Source of the DNA: Pseudevernia furfuracea
Lineage: Eukaryota; Ascomycota; Lecanoromycetes; Lecanorales; Parmeliaceae
Assembly (NCBI GenBank): GCA_022315425.1
Contig: JAIUPT010000050.1
Location: 1,116,001-1,180,000, forward strand
Length of the DNA: 64,000 bases
Reading direction: 5' to 3'
Positions 9,813 through 21,851 of this stretch are shown here, piece by piece. The position numbers were made by a program, and so were the translations under genes. Positions within the stretch are counted from its first letter, which is position 1; the number at the start of each line of letters is the position of its first letter. The notes under the pieces were generated by a model that was not told the DNA's origin, did not search any database, and saw nothing but the letters and a program-made list of their open reading frames with translations.

Positions 9813-12110
9813 TCAGTCAGCTTTGATTGCCCTGCGTCAAGGATCAGCGTTGAGTTGAGCGGAATCGAGTTGATTAGGTGGGGTTGGGGAGGCCAGCTTA
9901 CCCGTAGATTCTCCTCACAAACGCGTAAGCCGTTAAGAACCCCACCGTCCCTGTCAATAACCCGTAGACAGCGCAAGCCAGTAAGCTGTAGCTGAAGAAC
10001 AGCATCCCTGATATGAATCCCTGAATATGCAGTTTCGTCCAGTAGAACCAGACGCAATACATGAAGATCCAGACTGCTGAGCCAGACCCTATGAAGACGG
10101 ATTGCCACCACCAATGGTAATCCTCCGCACACAGTTGTATGTATGTAGCTACAATTGTGACCTCGACGACAGTGACTATGCAGACGAGTGAGACTACGCT
10201 GAGGAAACCAAAGACATAGTAGTATCCGCTTTTATCTTGCCATATGCTGCGGAAGACAAAGAGCAGTTCGATGAAGATGACGGCGAAAGGTATTAGGCCC
10301 GCAAGCAAGATGCTGTAGATGCTTCGGGTGTACCAGGGCTTCTCTGGTACTTGGCGGGAAATACTGTTTGTCTTGGTGGGGTGTTCGTAAGAATTGCTGC
10401 GGTGATAACCGAACCAGCTACCGCAATAGACAAGGGGGAGTTGAATGAGAAGCCAGAGAGCAATAAGACCGACTAATGTGCCGAAAGGGAGTGCGGTGCT
10501 GGAAGCCTGGGCCCAAACAAAGAGGTTAAGGATGAAGATGGTGGAGAAGAGAAGGCCGGGGAAGAGGAGGGCTGTCATGAGGGTATTCCGACGCCAATCC
10601 TTTCCATTGAACGTTTTGTAGATTCGTCCCGAGAAATAGCCGGAGAATATACCCGCAAAGACGAAGAGACCCATGCCAACGCTGACGAAGCCGCCGCGGA
10701 AGCTAGGGTTGAGAACACCAAGGGTGCTGAGAATGAGGAGGCCGGTGGTCATGAAGACGAGCTGGGTGCCTGAGCCTATCAAGGGGGCTAGGAAGCCGGC
10801 GTAGCTAGGAGGGCGGAAAACGTCGCCGTGAAGGAGCTTCCAGCCTGTGATGTCTTCGACGAACTCTTCATCTGAGGATGTGTCACGCTCAAGATCTGGG
10901 TCAGTCTTCTGATCAAGCAGACCATTTGACTTCTCCCGTGGCGAGCGATTGCCAGTCCTTGGCTTCTTCGCCTTGGGCTTGATCTTGCCTTCCTCTAGAC
11001 CTCCGTCCTTAGTACTTCTTCTCCCGTCTCCGGCCACGGTCTTTGCGAGGATCATCACCACGACAGCAGTGAGAAGCCCACAGATCACAAGCGAGTTGAT
11101 GATAGCCAGCCAGTGAATGCTGGTGCTCTCTTCCTGGTTATTGAAGTATAAGTCCCACCTCTTTGACCATTCGACTCTGTCATCCTCGCGGAAATAGACG
11201 GCGTAGGAGTATGGTATTGTGATTGTGGAGCCATCATCAATATCATCGTCCGCGGGTAAATACGATGAGTGAGGATATTGGCTAGCCAGATGGGTATTAT
11301 TAGGCGCAATGTAAAGCTCCATTCCGTCTGTGTCGCCATGAACGTCCTGTGGGCAGCCAGTGCTGTCTCTATGGCCAGCCTCGATACTCCTCGTGTACAC
11401 TTCGAACCCCACAATGACCTTACCGTCATTTTCGCCTGCCCGTCCTGGCGCTTTTCGCCATCGGAGAACGAGAGTAAGATGATTGTTGATGAAATATCGG
11501 GGCTTCCCGGTGACAGACGAGTAATCCTTGTATCCCATTTTGAATCCTGCTGCGTAATACTTGCGGGCCTTGTCAACTGTCACGAAGCTTGTAGCCCCTG
11601 GGAGATTGTCCACAATCCATTCGGCCACATATCCATCCTCGACTAATTCCTGTGCTCTCTTTATGCCTCGCCGATCGACCTGTCGACTGCAAAGATACTG
11701 GCACTCCGTGTCCTGGCCCATGAAGAGGTCATAGTCCGAAGTCATGATCCGATCCCCACGAAGCACCTCCCCAAGGTTAAGGGAGACGCTTCGGCCACTG
11801 GCATAGCCGCCATGCTTCTGACCCGTTGGCGGGCAAACGAAAGGAAGGTTGTAGTAAGCGTATTGCAGTTGGGTGTTGTCCGAGTAGACCTTGTTGACCT
11901 CCAATGGAATGGTTTCATTGTCCACGTAGCTCTTGATTGACCATCCTAGATCAGACAAAGTCAGCACTTGCGCATTTGTCGAAAAAGAGCTTCCTCCAAA
12001 GTATGAAAGTGGATGCTGTCCTCACCTGGTATGTAGAATGCCTGTGCGGAGGTTATCGCACCAAAGAGGGCCAGAAGCCTGCTAGACACGATCCGAAAGT
12101 CTGCGTGCAT
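9813..12110 (-). CDS. EMP70 / TM9SF (nonaspanin) endomembrane protein
   Basis: Proposed exons from the 5' side are 12110-12026, 11945-9902 and 9831-9813 (715 residues). Exon 1 encodes a signal peptide ending AQAFYIPG, the classic start of the mature TM9 protein. Then come IPLEVNKVYSDNTQLQYAYY and the lumenal EMP70 domain. The first membrane segment is near residue 310 (WLAIINSLVICGLLTAVVVMI), and a charged cytosolic loop carries HGDVFRPP. Eight more membrane segments follow, including FPGLLFSTIFILNLFVWAQ and WWWQSVFIGSGSAVWIFMY. Reading on without splicing ends at YG. A GTAAGC donor at 9901 and a CAG acceptor at 9832 add a 19-nt last exon ending AIKAD, supplying the KxD tail that TM9 proteins use for COPI-dependent Golgi retention. 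TM9 proteins act in Golgi/endosome sorting of membrane proteins. Confidence 0.93.
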
Positions 12111-13080
12111 GTCGAGAGAAAGGGCGGCGATTGATGATTCAAGAGAGACGAGAACGAGGCACCAAACGAGTGAATGCGGAGATGGATTTTCTGTCTCTTA
12201 ACAACAAATGCTCTGATAACGAGTGAAAGTGGCACGTAGTACCAAATGCATTCAACGAATGTATGAGTATGATTACTACTTTATGAGTGAGTACCTTAGG
12301 GTATTCAAGTTGAAACAAAACGATTGGAAGGGCGAAGGAACAGAAAATGCTGGGGAAAGTAAATCAAGTACGATTGCCGATCAGCTTCCTATTGGCGATA
12401 GCATCCCAGTTCTTTCTGACGCGTCGTCTTGGCATTTATGCATACGAGTACCCCCACTATCCATACCTGACCACCTTACATCTACTTTACCTTTCCTTAT
12501 CCTATGCTCAAAAAAAAGAGGAAAGAGGTTTAACCGTCCACGGTGCCGGCAAGGTCTACTGCTAAAACACTCGATAACACTCGATAAATATGAGAATAAA
12601 CAATAACACAAATACTATAGACAGAACCTCAAGTAAACACTTAGCTTTGGTTTCTGGACTCATGTTACTGGCTACCGGTTAATAGCGTCTGCCATATGTA
12701 TTTCTGACATGCCCTTCTGTCCTTTGTCCTGACCTGCACCATTGTTTTGTGGCAAGCAGACATAGCAGGCATTGTTCAATCTTCTCTTGTCGCAGAACCT
12801 TGAGTTTTTACAAGGCTCTTTGTCCGGCGGTTCCAACTCGCACCATGCAATTGTTCCTCGATAAAGAGCAAGTCTGAAGTAATGGTCATTCCTTTCAGAG
12901 ATTTGTCCTTTCATTTACAATGCGATTGACGCCTATGCCTATATATTGCATGGTCAGCACCAGCAGATTCTCATCCTTGCAAGCCTCGGGAACTCAGCAC
13001 TATTCTCCAATCGTTCGGATAAAGGTAAGTGCCTCGCAATATATCAGGACATCAGAGAAACAGAGATCTTTCTTGCAACA
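12111..13080. other. Divergent intergenic region
   Basis: Promoter side of the leftward EMP70 gene and of the rightward orphan gene. No gene recognised. A poly-A tract lies near 12508-12516. Confidence 0.55.
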
Positions 13081-13938
13081 ATGTCGATACCAGAGTCGCT
13101 CAACCCTAACATCCCCAACGCTCGCAGACTTGCTCGAAGATTCACACCCCTCACTCCATTCCATCATCCGCATCTGGACCCAAATCTAAGACAGGAAGAC
13201 CTCCACCTGGTACCGACTGCGCTGTTTCCAGGAAGAACGCTCAGATGGGAACTTCCGCGACCAGCGGTGACGAATCTCCATGTCATGCTTAAGCTCACTA
13301 ATGACCCCGACGAGCTTGTCCAGGAGTTTCAGGACACAATACCGCAAATAAATGAAGTTTTGGGGCTATGGTCTGAACTGAAGGCGGCCAGCCCGACAAC
13401 GACCGGCGAAGCGCAACTTCGAGCACGAACACCCGTTGTTGAGGACCAAGGTCAGACTTCTAGAGACAAAGGCGAAGGTACGTCCTTTAACCTTGTTAGT
13501 AACCTTGACACGCCTGGACGAGCTGACGTCATCTATCTCACTGATGCTGATGAAGACAGCGGGGAATGGGCCGAAGATTCAAGCGTGCCCCCAAATCTCA
13601 GGACTATAGAATGGTTGGGTTTCGATGGTTCTTACGTCCACTTGGAGGATGCAGAGCCGAAGATGGCTGCTTTACCAACAGAGCTGGATTTCGAATTGGA
13701 TGAGCATAACGGAAGGAACAGCACCCCGTCCAATCTCCGGGTCACAGAATGGCTAGATGATGCGCAGTACACTGATCTTCCTAGCGAGGCCTATAGTGCT
13801 GAACCTGGTTCTGATGCTAGAAAAACCTCGAGGGAAACAGGACCTTACGAAACCTTCTGGCTCAACCATGATCCTCACGGACCTCAGTTGGCGCTGAAGA
13901 ACGATGAAGGTGACACGAGTAGTAGCACCTCTCAATAG
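13081..13938 (+). CDS. Orphan acidic protein, unknown function
   Basis: A 285-residue intronless frame from ATG 13081. The frame extends upstream to an ATG at 12946, but that part looks like leader sequence with a possible splice donor and acceptor near 13024-13047. No known domain. The first 110 residues are basic and Pro/Arg-rich (NARRLARRFTPLTPFHHPH), followed by a possible helical region (DELVQEFQDTIPQINEVLGL). The C-terminal half is strongly acidic and holds two copies of a short motif, PPNLRTIEWLG and PSNLRVTEWLD, about 55 residues apart. No signal peptide or membrane segment. Codon use and length favour a real gene, but no homolog is recognised. It could be lineage-specific. Confidence 0.55.
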   Translation: MSIPESLNPNIPNARRLARRFTPLTPFHHPHLDPNLRQEDLHLVPTALFPGRTLRWELPRPAVTNLHVMLKLTNDPDELVQEFQDTIPQINEVLGLWSELKAASPTTTGEAQLRARTPVVEDQGQTSRDKGEGTSFNLVSNLDTPGRADVIYLTDADEDSGEWAEDSSVPPNLRTIEWLGFDGSYVHLEDAEPKMAALPTELDFELDEHNGRNSTPSNLRVTEWLDDAQYTDLPSEAYSAEPGSDARKTSRETGPYETFWLNHDPHGPQLALKNDEGDTSSSTSQ

Positions 13939-15448
13939 GTACGGCCCTTAGAGCATGGGTGTCATGCCTGAAAATTCCACTACCTAATAAGCTACCATGT
14001 TATTCGAAGCTATTTCCCTAATCTGGGTGCTGAAAATAGCGTATTCCAAGCTCCGATTCAACGATTTGCCAGAGGTAAGTACGGCTGCTCTAGAATATTT
14101 GTTTGATTATTTAGCAGAATAGAAGAAATTCCTTTTTTTGATCCACCTAACACGTGTGATACGAAGCTTTGTAAGCAGGAATAGTAACCGCAAGACATTG
14201 AAAGTCGTTTGCCATGATTGAATGGTATCGAAGAGAGGCAACTTTCGGAGCGCGTGAGCGTTTCCAATTTTCTACCGTGTAAGCAGAAGTAAGAGGGAAT
14301 CCTGAAGCTAGGATATTGATATATATTTGAAGCTACCAATAGGCGACTTCAAATCTTTCTCAAGGCGGAACATCTTCGAGTTCAAGCTTGTTGTAAGCAC
14401 TTGGGATCACGTTTTGGATGACTGAGTCAAAGCTCCGTGTCCCGATGCATTGTAGCCGAGACATGGTCAAATGATTGCAATGATGACAAAGACATGGATG
14501 TTCGAACGAAATGAGGTTGGAAACAGCCGACGTTCTTTGTGATGGGAGAAGGTTATCTTATGATGTTGGCCGATAATAATAATTTTCAGCAAAGAGACAT
14601 GCCATAGACTGTAAGTGTAGAGTACTTTTTGCTTCGCCGTTGTTGTGTTTCACGAAGAAACAAAGTTCTGTTGGTGGTGGTGTTTTCTGTTGTGAAGATA
14701 ATCTAGGGGACATGGCCCTAGAACAAATACGGTAAGCGCCGAGGCAAGATTCCGACGATGAGAGCGGCCCAAAATCTCACTTTGCCTCGTTGGCTCTCGC
14801 TTTGTGCACATTTTCACCGACTCTTCTATTATTAATTTACTCTTTACTCACAATGTTAGTTGACCGCAGTCAGAGTCTCAGAGCCACACTACTCGGCAGT
14901 GCCCACCATGGCCACTCGGTCAAGGCCGCTTTGCTGTTCAGACCAGACATTCTTTACGAGCTACATACGAGATCTTCGTATTTGATGAAAAGGGGCTTCC
15001 TGCCTACCAATCCAGGCGAATTAGGAGCAATCTCATCAGCTCAGGACTGCTCAGCAGCGCCGTTCGTAACTGAAGAGGCAGAGCCAACCAACAAACACCA
15101 CCAAATGAAGAGCGTGAACTGTGGCTCGTACTGCTGATGATTACTTAGGGGGGCGTCCACGGCAAATACGACTCGTGGGCCGATCCAACAGGGAAATTGC
15201 TAACTCATGGTCCTGCTTAATCTCTCACTGTTGTATCAATATAATAGCATTGACTTTCCTATATGTTTAATTTTATTATTATTACTAGGTACCCTTACTA
15301 CTCATCGAAGTACTTGATCCCTCCGAACCCCTCTTAGGGATTTCTTTTCTGTTCTCATTGATCAAAGTACACTCTCGTTTAGGCTCTGGTTTGTGTCAGT
15401 CGCTTTCACACTCATTCACTTTCCCTATTTATAACAGAATTTTTCAAT
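13939..15448. other. Intergenic, nothing recognised
   Basis: About 1.5 kb. An open frame near 14850-15137 has no recognisable family or splice support. AT-rich around 15230-15290. The last part is the promoter and leader of the secreted Gly-Ser protein gene. Confidence 0.5.
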
Positions 15449-16248
15449 ATGCGTTCTTCAGCAATTCTCGTTGCGGCTGTAGTGGGAGTGGCTTCGGCTG
15501 GTATGCCCAAATTGCCTCTTACATGGTCGGCAACAGCCAGCGATGTCTATGGAGGAGACGGAGGTCCTACTGGTAGACTACATTTCGGTCCTGGCCCTGT
15601 CTCCCAGGGTAGCTTCCCAACGAGTCATCCGAAAGATTATCACATGGGGAAGGAAAATCACAATTCGGGTGGCATATTTTCATCAGGAGGCCCGAACAAG
15701 CACCACCCCGACAAGTATCGCGACAAGCCTACTGGCAGCGGCATTGGGCCGACTGGCACTGGGAACAAGCACCATCCCGACAAGCATCACCACAAGCCTA
15801 CTGGCACTGGGAATGGAGGCCCACCTCCAACACCGGGTCCTCCCACTACCACGATTACCATCACTTCGGATGTAACTGGTAAGTAATTGAGCAGCCAAAT
15901 CCTATAAACGCAGACTAACATGGACAACAGGCACAATGACTTCCACAATTTACGACACCACCACCTTGACTTCTACAATCACCACATACGTGCCATGCTC
16001 GAGCCCCATCGCCACAATTGGAACATCGACCTATTATTCGACTTCTTTGACCACATCCTATTCCACTACTACCGTCATTCAGACTAGTACCACATACGAA
16101 GTCATCTGCCCGTCCACCACCGGGTCAGGCGTCGGCGGACCTGCACCTACAGGTGGTGCAGGTTCTTCACCTTACATTCCTTTTGTCCCAACTGGCGGCT
16201 CTATCGTTTTGGAAAGCCCGGGCACTGGACCCACCAGCACTCCTATTG

Positions 16249-16345
<97 letters not shown>

Positions 16346-16790
16346 CTCCGGCTCCGGCTCCGGCTCTGGCTCGGGCTCTGGCTCGGGTGGCGCTACAAAC
16401 ACGGCATACGGCTCCATGCCCAGTGGACCAGGAGGTTATTCCGGCGTTCCAGGCAGCCCGTCTAACGGCTGCCCAGCAGTTCAGACCGTTATCTCAACAG
16501 TCCAAGTCACTGTCACCGTTACCTCCACTGCTGGTGCAGGAGGAGCAGGAGGATCCGCAAACCAAGCCACCGGCGGCTCTGGATCTGTAAACGGCCCCTT
16601 CTCGATGCAATCTGGCGCAGCTCCTTTCCCTCTTCCCAGCGGATCTGGCTATTCAGTGCAGCCATTCCCCAGCGGTACTGGCGCCCCAAGTGGGCACATG
16701 CCACCAGAACGCCACCATAGAAAAGGAACGGGAATACCCAGCGGGTCACACGCCAAGAAAACAGGGTGGCCGAAGACGGGTGGCATTTGA
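15449..16790 (+). CDS. Secreted Ser/Thr/Gly-rich wall-associated protein with long Gly-Ser repeat
   Basis: Exons are 15449-15878 and 15931-16790 (429 residues); the 52-nt intron splices VTG to TMTSTIYD. An N-terminal signal peptide ([17 protein letters not shown]) is followed by a His/Lys/Pro-rich segment with NKHHPDK repeats. A Thr-rich middle ([14 protein letters not shown], a pattern of many fungal GPI or wall proteins) precedes a run of about 23 Gly-Ser dipeptides and a Gly/Ser/Pro-rich tail ending in a basic His/Lys stretch. No C-terminal hydrophobic GPI signal is seen, so it may be secreted or wall-trapped rather than anchored. Four Cys occur in the second half (including VPCSS, VICPS and NGCPA). 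Function unknown; a structural or adhesive surface role is an inference. Confidence 0.78.
16248..16390 (+). repeat. GGCTCT hexanucleotide repeat (about 23 units)
   Basis: Nearly pure tandem hexamer encoding Gly-Ser, with a few GGCTCC and GGCTCG variants in the last third. In-frame length changes would not break the protein. The opposite strand reads Glu-Pro repeats, which I treat as a by-product. Confidence 0.95.
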
Positions 16791-18726
16791 TGATCGAAGC
16801 ATTGATAAGGTGTTTTAATCAGGTCTTTTTTCTACCGCTTTCGAGCGATGATATGTTTCCGAAATTTAATTCCATAGAAACGGGAGATTTTAGGGAGGAG
16901 GCTTTTTGGATTTACCTACTGTATTTCATACTCAACAATTCGACCCCAAATAGTTTATTCATCGTCTCCGTAGGTATTTTCCCAATCCCTCTATAGAAAT
17001 CTTCCCTCAACAACCCCTCCCCCAAAACCTCATGTGGTCCGAGGTATTCAGTTCGTATCAGGTTCGATTCCTAATGGCGCTGGTACTTAATTTGCGGGCG
17101 CTTTCCTAAGGTATTTTCCCCTTCAAATCATGTGCCCCCGACCAACAAAACAACCCACCCAACAACCTCCCCCCCAGCCCAGCCTTCCCCCCGCCGTCCG
17201 CACATCTCATCCGCACGTCCAATAATTCCTCCCAAGAAAGCAATCGATAATAATCAATCCCGATCCCGAGGCCCAAAAAACGTGGCCAACGGCTCAAGGC
17301 ATCCCGAAACATCTTGTGCCTCACAATCTCATCATCATTGGAGTGATTGTTATTATTGAAAACTCAGGCAACCAAAAATGCATTGTAGGTAAGGTAAGGT
17401 AAGGTAAGGTAAGTAAAGCAACGCGCCGCCAGCTGATATATTATTCGGTGTGTCTGAACCCGACACGACAATGACGTTTTTTTGTTTTGTTTTTTTGGTT
17501 TTTTTAATGTATGCTTTTGGTGAACCTGGGGATCCGATCGAAAAGGGTTTTTAGCGATGATTTCATTCATGTATAATCAGGTTGGTTGGTTGGTTGGGAG
17601 ATGAAGACTGTTGGGGGTCAAGGAAGTAAGCTGGTGTGTGTGTGTGTGTGAGGGTTGGAGGAGTGTGATTGTTATAGAGAGAGGATTGTGAAAGACTTGA
17701 GGAAATGAGGCTGGTCACGGTGGCCTGTGTTGGTATCAGGCTAGAGTATATAATTTGCGTGAAGGAATGATGGTATTTGGTGCAGTTGTTTTGGAAGGAG
17801 GATGCTTATGGGCCACTTGGTGAACGAGGCAATAATGGGGTTCACGCTATGCTTTCTTATACTGACGGTTTCATTTCATGAAAGGGGAAGAGGAGGGGAA
17901 GAGAGCCCCAGGTGCGAGATCGTCACGGCAGTGTTGTGGTCCGGCCAGCGGGGAATTTTGATAGAGAAGGTAAGTGTGAGAAGCAGAGAGCAGAATGGCA
18001 TGTAATATTCGAGGGGGGAAGCAGGCGTAGATGCAGAGTTGCGACCTTCGCAGCAGCAGCAGAAGAGACATGACCATATGGGGAAGTGTTTTGGTAGGAC
18101 AATGGACAAATGGCAGAATAAACACGACATCAAAAGGATGATTGGCCTTGGGGAAGGAAGACCATCTCGGCCACCAGAACTGTCTGTCTCCAGAGGAAGC
18201 GGAGAACCCCATTTGCGAAGGACAATGGTACTACAACCGTTTCTTCTAGAAAAGGAACGCACTTGACTCACGTATGTCTAAGACACCAAGCCGACGTCTT
18301 CTATCAATGTACCTCCGCCCCGATATTCACATACCTCCTCTTAACCATCGGAGCCACTTCCACATCAGCCTCAGCTCTTTACCAATTCCCCAGAGTGTCT
18401 TTGCTTCTCAACAGTCGCAACGTATGCAAGCTCCTCCTTGCGTGCCAAGCGGCCTGGTCCAAAACTCCTAAATTACTGATATTTGCATCAAGCAGAGACT
18501 GGTTAGCCTCCTTCTCGGTAGCCTCTCCCAGCTCCATCCATGAAGGCCGGTTAATGCATGCATTTTGGGTAAGGCGGTTAAGACCTTTTTCCTAAAGTGT
18601 AGCTGTCAACCATATCTGTATTGATGCACTTGTATCTCAAAACCCAGTCTATTGAAATTTGTTAGCTTATATACCAGAAGACTAGTGATAGAATCCTTGT
18701 GACTCTCTTGAGTACAGTACCAAGCT
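16791..18726. other. Intergenic with simple repeats
   Basis: Nearly 2 kb with no supported gene. Holds a GGTAA array (17388-17413), a GGTT run near 17580-17598, a TG run near 17633-17648 and C-rich tracts near 17150-17200. Confidence 0.55.
17388..17413 (+). repeat. GGTAA pentanucleotide array (5 copies)
   Basis: Five perfect GGTAA units followed by a broken unit. It is not the fungal telomere repeat. Each unit resembles a splice donor. Confidence 0.9.
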
Positions 18727-20551
18727 CTAACCTCCCAATCCCAGCCCTCTCATAAATCTGACCTCATCCGCCTGCCTCTTCAACGCTCTTCTCATCATCC
18801 TCTCATAATCCCTCTCATCCAAACTCTCTCCGTCAGAACTCCCTTCCGGAGTGCAACTCCCGTCTGTCACATCCCCCCCGAAAGCAAACCTCGGCTTGTT
18901 CTTGAAGCCGAGTACCCCAACCTTTTCGCCGGTCCACACGCACACCTCACTCCTTGCTCCAGTGCCGACAGGAAGCAATTTCCGTGCTACGTCGCCTTCG
19001 TTGGGATCCGCGTTGAAAATGCCGCTTCGCGGCCTCTCGGAATCACCGACGGAAGTGTCGAACGTATTGATGTTCCACTGGCGGACTAGAGTTGACCCGT
19101 CGCGTTCAACCCATTTGAGTTTACCGTCGCTGTCAGAAAACAAGAGACGAGTCCCATGAGGTGTGAGACTGAGAAGTTTGCTGCGGGAGGTCGAAGTACG
19201 GTTTCGTGTCGGCTCAGAACTTATGACACTTGATGAGGCAATGGATGCGGAGTCGAGAGGATAAAGTTCCAGAGAGCCTTTCCCGTTATATTCGCCTGCT
19301 GCTGCCAAAGTGGGGTGGTTGGGGGTAGGCAAGGAAGCAATGGAACAGAGGCGAGCACCCGAGTGGATGGTGGAGGTCAATTTGGGGAAATAACGGCGAT
19401 CATATGTTAAAATGCTTGGAAAGCGGCCAGCGACGTAAATTGTGGAGGGGGGGGTGAGATGAAGGATTGAGAGAGGGGAGGGATGGAAGAGGGTTGCGTA
19501 GTCGGTCTGCGAAGGGTCGCCAGAGCTTAGGCGGTAGAAGTCGCTTGTGCTATGTCGAGGGTCTTGGGATACATTCGCGTTGATGTCGACACGATCACTG
19601 ATCCAAGAAGTTGGGGAGCCTCCATTGCTGCCCAAACGCGGGTCATGAAGATGGAGAGAGTAGCTCGTGCCGACGGTCAAAGGTAAGTGATGCGAGGCTT
19701 CTGAAAGGGCGGTGATAGGGGATGGATAGCGGTCGTGGGAGGATATTTGGAGGGTCGTTAGATCGACCTCGTTCAGCCCAGATTGGACTGCGAAGTATGC
19801 CTTATTGCGGGCTCTGTCAACGCTCACGCATTCGACGACATCAGTGCTTGTCATCTTGGCTCTTAGTTCTGTCGGGTCCTGCGATGTGCTGCCATCCGGT
19901 CCATTGTCTGAGAGTAAACTAGGTCTGCTGCGTGCCATGATCCGGCCATCTTGGAAATTAGGAGCTGCACCCTCGTGGCCAATATTCCAGAGGCATACAC
20001 TTCCATCATCTAACGGGGCTACCACGATACTGTCGTCGCGGTCTTTGAATATTCCCAAGCCCCGTGTCTCCAATTTCTCTCTCAACCCATTCTGCCCGCT
20101 GAAGGGTTGCTCTAGCCAACTCATAGACAACGGTGCGTGTCTGGCTATGTATTCGTCGTACCAATCGACCTTCTCATCCGGATACGTAGGGTCCCAACTA
20201 GCCATCGCTCGCGCCGTAGCTGCCTCCGCTTTCTGAGAGGCATTGCTGTTGCCTGAACGAGCGACGGCCCTCTGCAGCTCGAAGACCCGAGGTTCTTGAA
20301 TGGGAATTGGTGGGCCGTATAGGAAGTCTCGGCGTCGGCGAGCAGCTACTGAGTGAGAGTCGTCTAAGCACAACCCTTTCCATAGCTCGTTATCGCGAGT
20401 GATGTTGGAGAAGTGCTTTGACGCTAGGAGAATGGGGACGATGTCGCGTGCTTCGAGGACTGTCTTTCGTTAGCTACAGGCATGCTTTTTCAGAAACAGA
20501 ATTACTACAAGAAGCAATGTGGAGAACCAGCTCTTCAGGGAGCCTCTCCAT
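18727..20551 (-). CDS. F-box protein with WD40-like beta-propeller
   Basis: Exons from the 5' side are 20551-20509 and 20459-18727 (591 residues). Exon 1 was recovered by splicing: it encodes MERLPEELVLHIAS, and the 49-nt intron joins it to FLEARDIVPILLASKHF, together a full F-box that binds Skp1. Downstream, weak WD-type blades are visible, such as DSIVVAPLDDGSVCLWNI (near residue 150-170), VGTSYSLHLHDPRLG, STIYVAGRFPSILTYDRR and RLLFSDSDGKLKWVERDG. The C-terminus is acidic then basic (DYERMMRRALKRQADEVRFM). This architecture is that of an SCF ubiquitin-ligase substrate receptor; the target is unknown. Its start faces the quinone-oxidoreductase gene across 239 bases. Confidence 0.85.
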
Positions 20552-20790
20552 ACTGGCAATTAATTAGAGAAACACGAAGGATAGAAGGACAAGGCTTCGC
20601 AACGTGGACGGTTGGACCTGATGCTGACAGCTGAGACGAGATGCCTCGGCCCGTCTGCCCCACTTCTAAATTCCGTTGATACAGATACAGTAAAGGGTAA
20701 ACGGTCGACAATGGCTTCATGAGCTGATATTCACTGCTTTTAACTGACTTCTCTCTTTGTTCTTACGCTTGTGACACTGATTCCTTCCCA
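20552..20790. promoter_or_regulatory. Bidirectional promoter region
   Basis: Only 239 bases separate the start codons of two divergent genes, so both leaders and promoters must lie here. No clear TATA box seen. Inference from layout only. Confidence 0.6.
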
Positions 20791-21851
20791 ATGCGCGCGA
20801 TTCAAGTCAAAGAATACCTCAAAGTATGCCCCCCCTTCTCCCTAACCTCAACCACTCACTAAACCACCCTCAGGGCCCCCAAGACCTCACCGTCTCCTCC
20901 CTCCCCAATCCCACACCCTCTCCCGACCAGTATCTAATCGCCGTCCACGCCACCGCAACAAATTTCTTCGACCTTCTCCAAATACGGGGCAAATACCAAC
21001 ACCAACCACCATTACCGTGGATCTCAGGTAGCGAATTTTCCGGCGTCGTCCTCTCCACCCCTTCTTCAAACCCTTCCCCAGCTTTCAAAAAGGGAGACAG
21101 AGTCTTCGGAGCCGCACAAGGCGGATATGCCACACATGTCTGCGCAACGGAGACGGCACTGAGGCCTGTGCCAAAAGCATGGGGGTTCGTCGACGCGGCA
21201 GGCCTGATGGTGACGGCGCCGACGAGTTACGGCGCGCTGGTCACGAGAGCTGGGGTGAAGAAAGGCGATTACGTCCTGATACATGCAGCTGCTGGAGGTG
21301 TCGGTTTAGCGGCTGTACAAGTCGCCAAAGCTTTCGGCGCTATAGTGATAGCCACCGCGGGCTCAGCCCGGAAACTTGAAGTTGCGAAAGGCTTTGGAGC
21401 AGATCACGCGATTGATTACAACAAAAAGGGGTGGGAGGAAGAAGTGAAGAAGTTGACGCCGAGAGGCAGAGGTGTGGATATCGTGTATGATCCTGTGGGG
21501 ATGGTGAATACGAGTTTGAAGTGTACGGCGTGGAATGGACGAATCTTGGTGATTGGGTTTGCCGCGGGGGACATTGAGAAGGTGGCTATGAATAGGGTGT
21601 TGTTAAAGAATGTCAGTTTGGTTGGGCTGCATTGGGGCATGTATACGAGGGAAGAACCAGAGACAGTTGAGGAGGTTTGGAGGGGCTTGTTTCGGTTGAT
21701 GGATGAGGGTAAATTCAGAGGGACGGTATATTCGGATCGAACATTTTCTGGGTTGGAAAGTGTAGGTGAGGCGTTAGCAATGCTTGGACGAAGGGAGACC
21801 TGGGGGAAGGTTGTCGTCTCTGTACCACAGATTGGGCAGAGCAAGCTGTAG
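20791..21851 (+). CDS. NADPH:quinone oxidoreductase-like, zinc-free MDR family
   Basis: Exons are 20791-20823 and 20874-21851 (336 residues). The start was chosen by splicing: a short first exon MRAIQVKEYLK joins GPQDLTVSSLPNPTPSPDQY, the usual opening of fungal quinone oxidoreductase 2-like proteins; an ATG at 20826 lies inside the intron. Motifs are TNFFDLLQIRGKY, PWISGSEFSGVV, GDRVFGAAQGGYATH and the Rossmann cofactor motif AAAGGVGLAAVQVAKAFGA (from about residue 148). The structural zinc Cys cluster is missing, as expected for the quinone-reductase branch. Catalyses NAD(P)H-dependent reduction of quinones or enals in cytosol or mitochondria. It runs tail-to-tail with the following transporter. 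Confidence 0.93.

Noticed and set aside
14790..15137. Open frame with hydrophobic start
   Set aside because: It has no ATG at its beginning and the internal ATG removes most of the hydrophobic part; no family match.
16172..16417. Antisense open frame coding a Glu-Pro repeat
   Set aside because: It is the mirror of the Gly-Ser hexamer repeat and has no independent support.
17030..17085. tRNA-like T-loop GGTTCGATTCC
   Set aside because: The flanking bases do not form the T stem or an acceptor stem, so no tRNA.
20826..20873. ATG at 20826 as start of the quinone oxidoreductase
   Set aside because: It lies in an intron; the spliced start at 20791 gives the conserved N-terminus.
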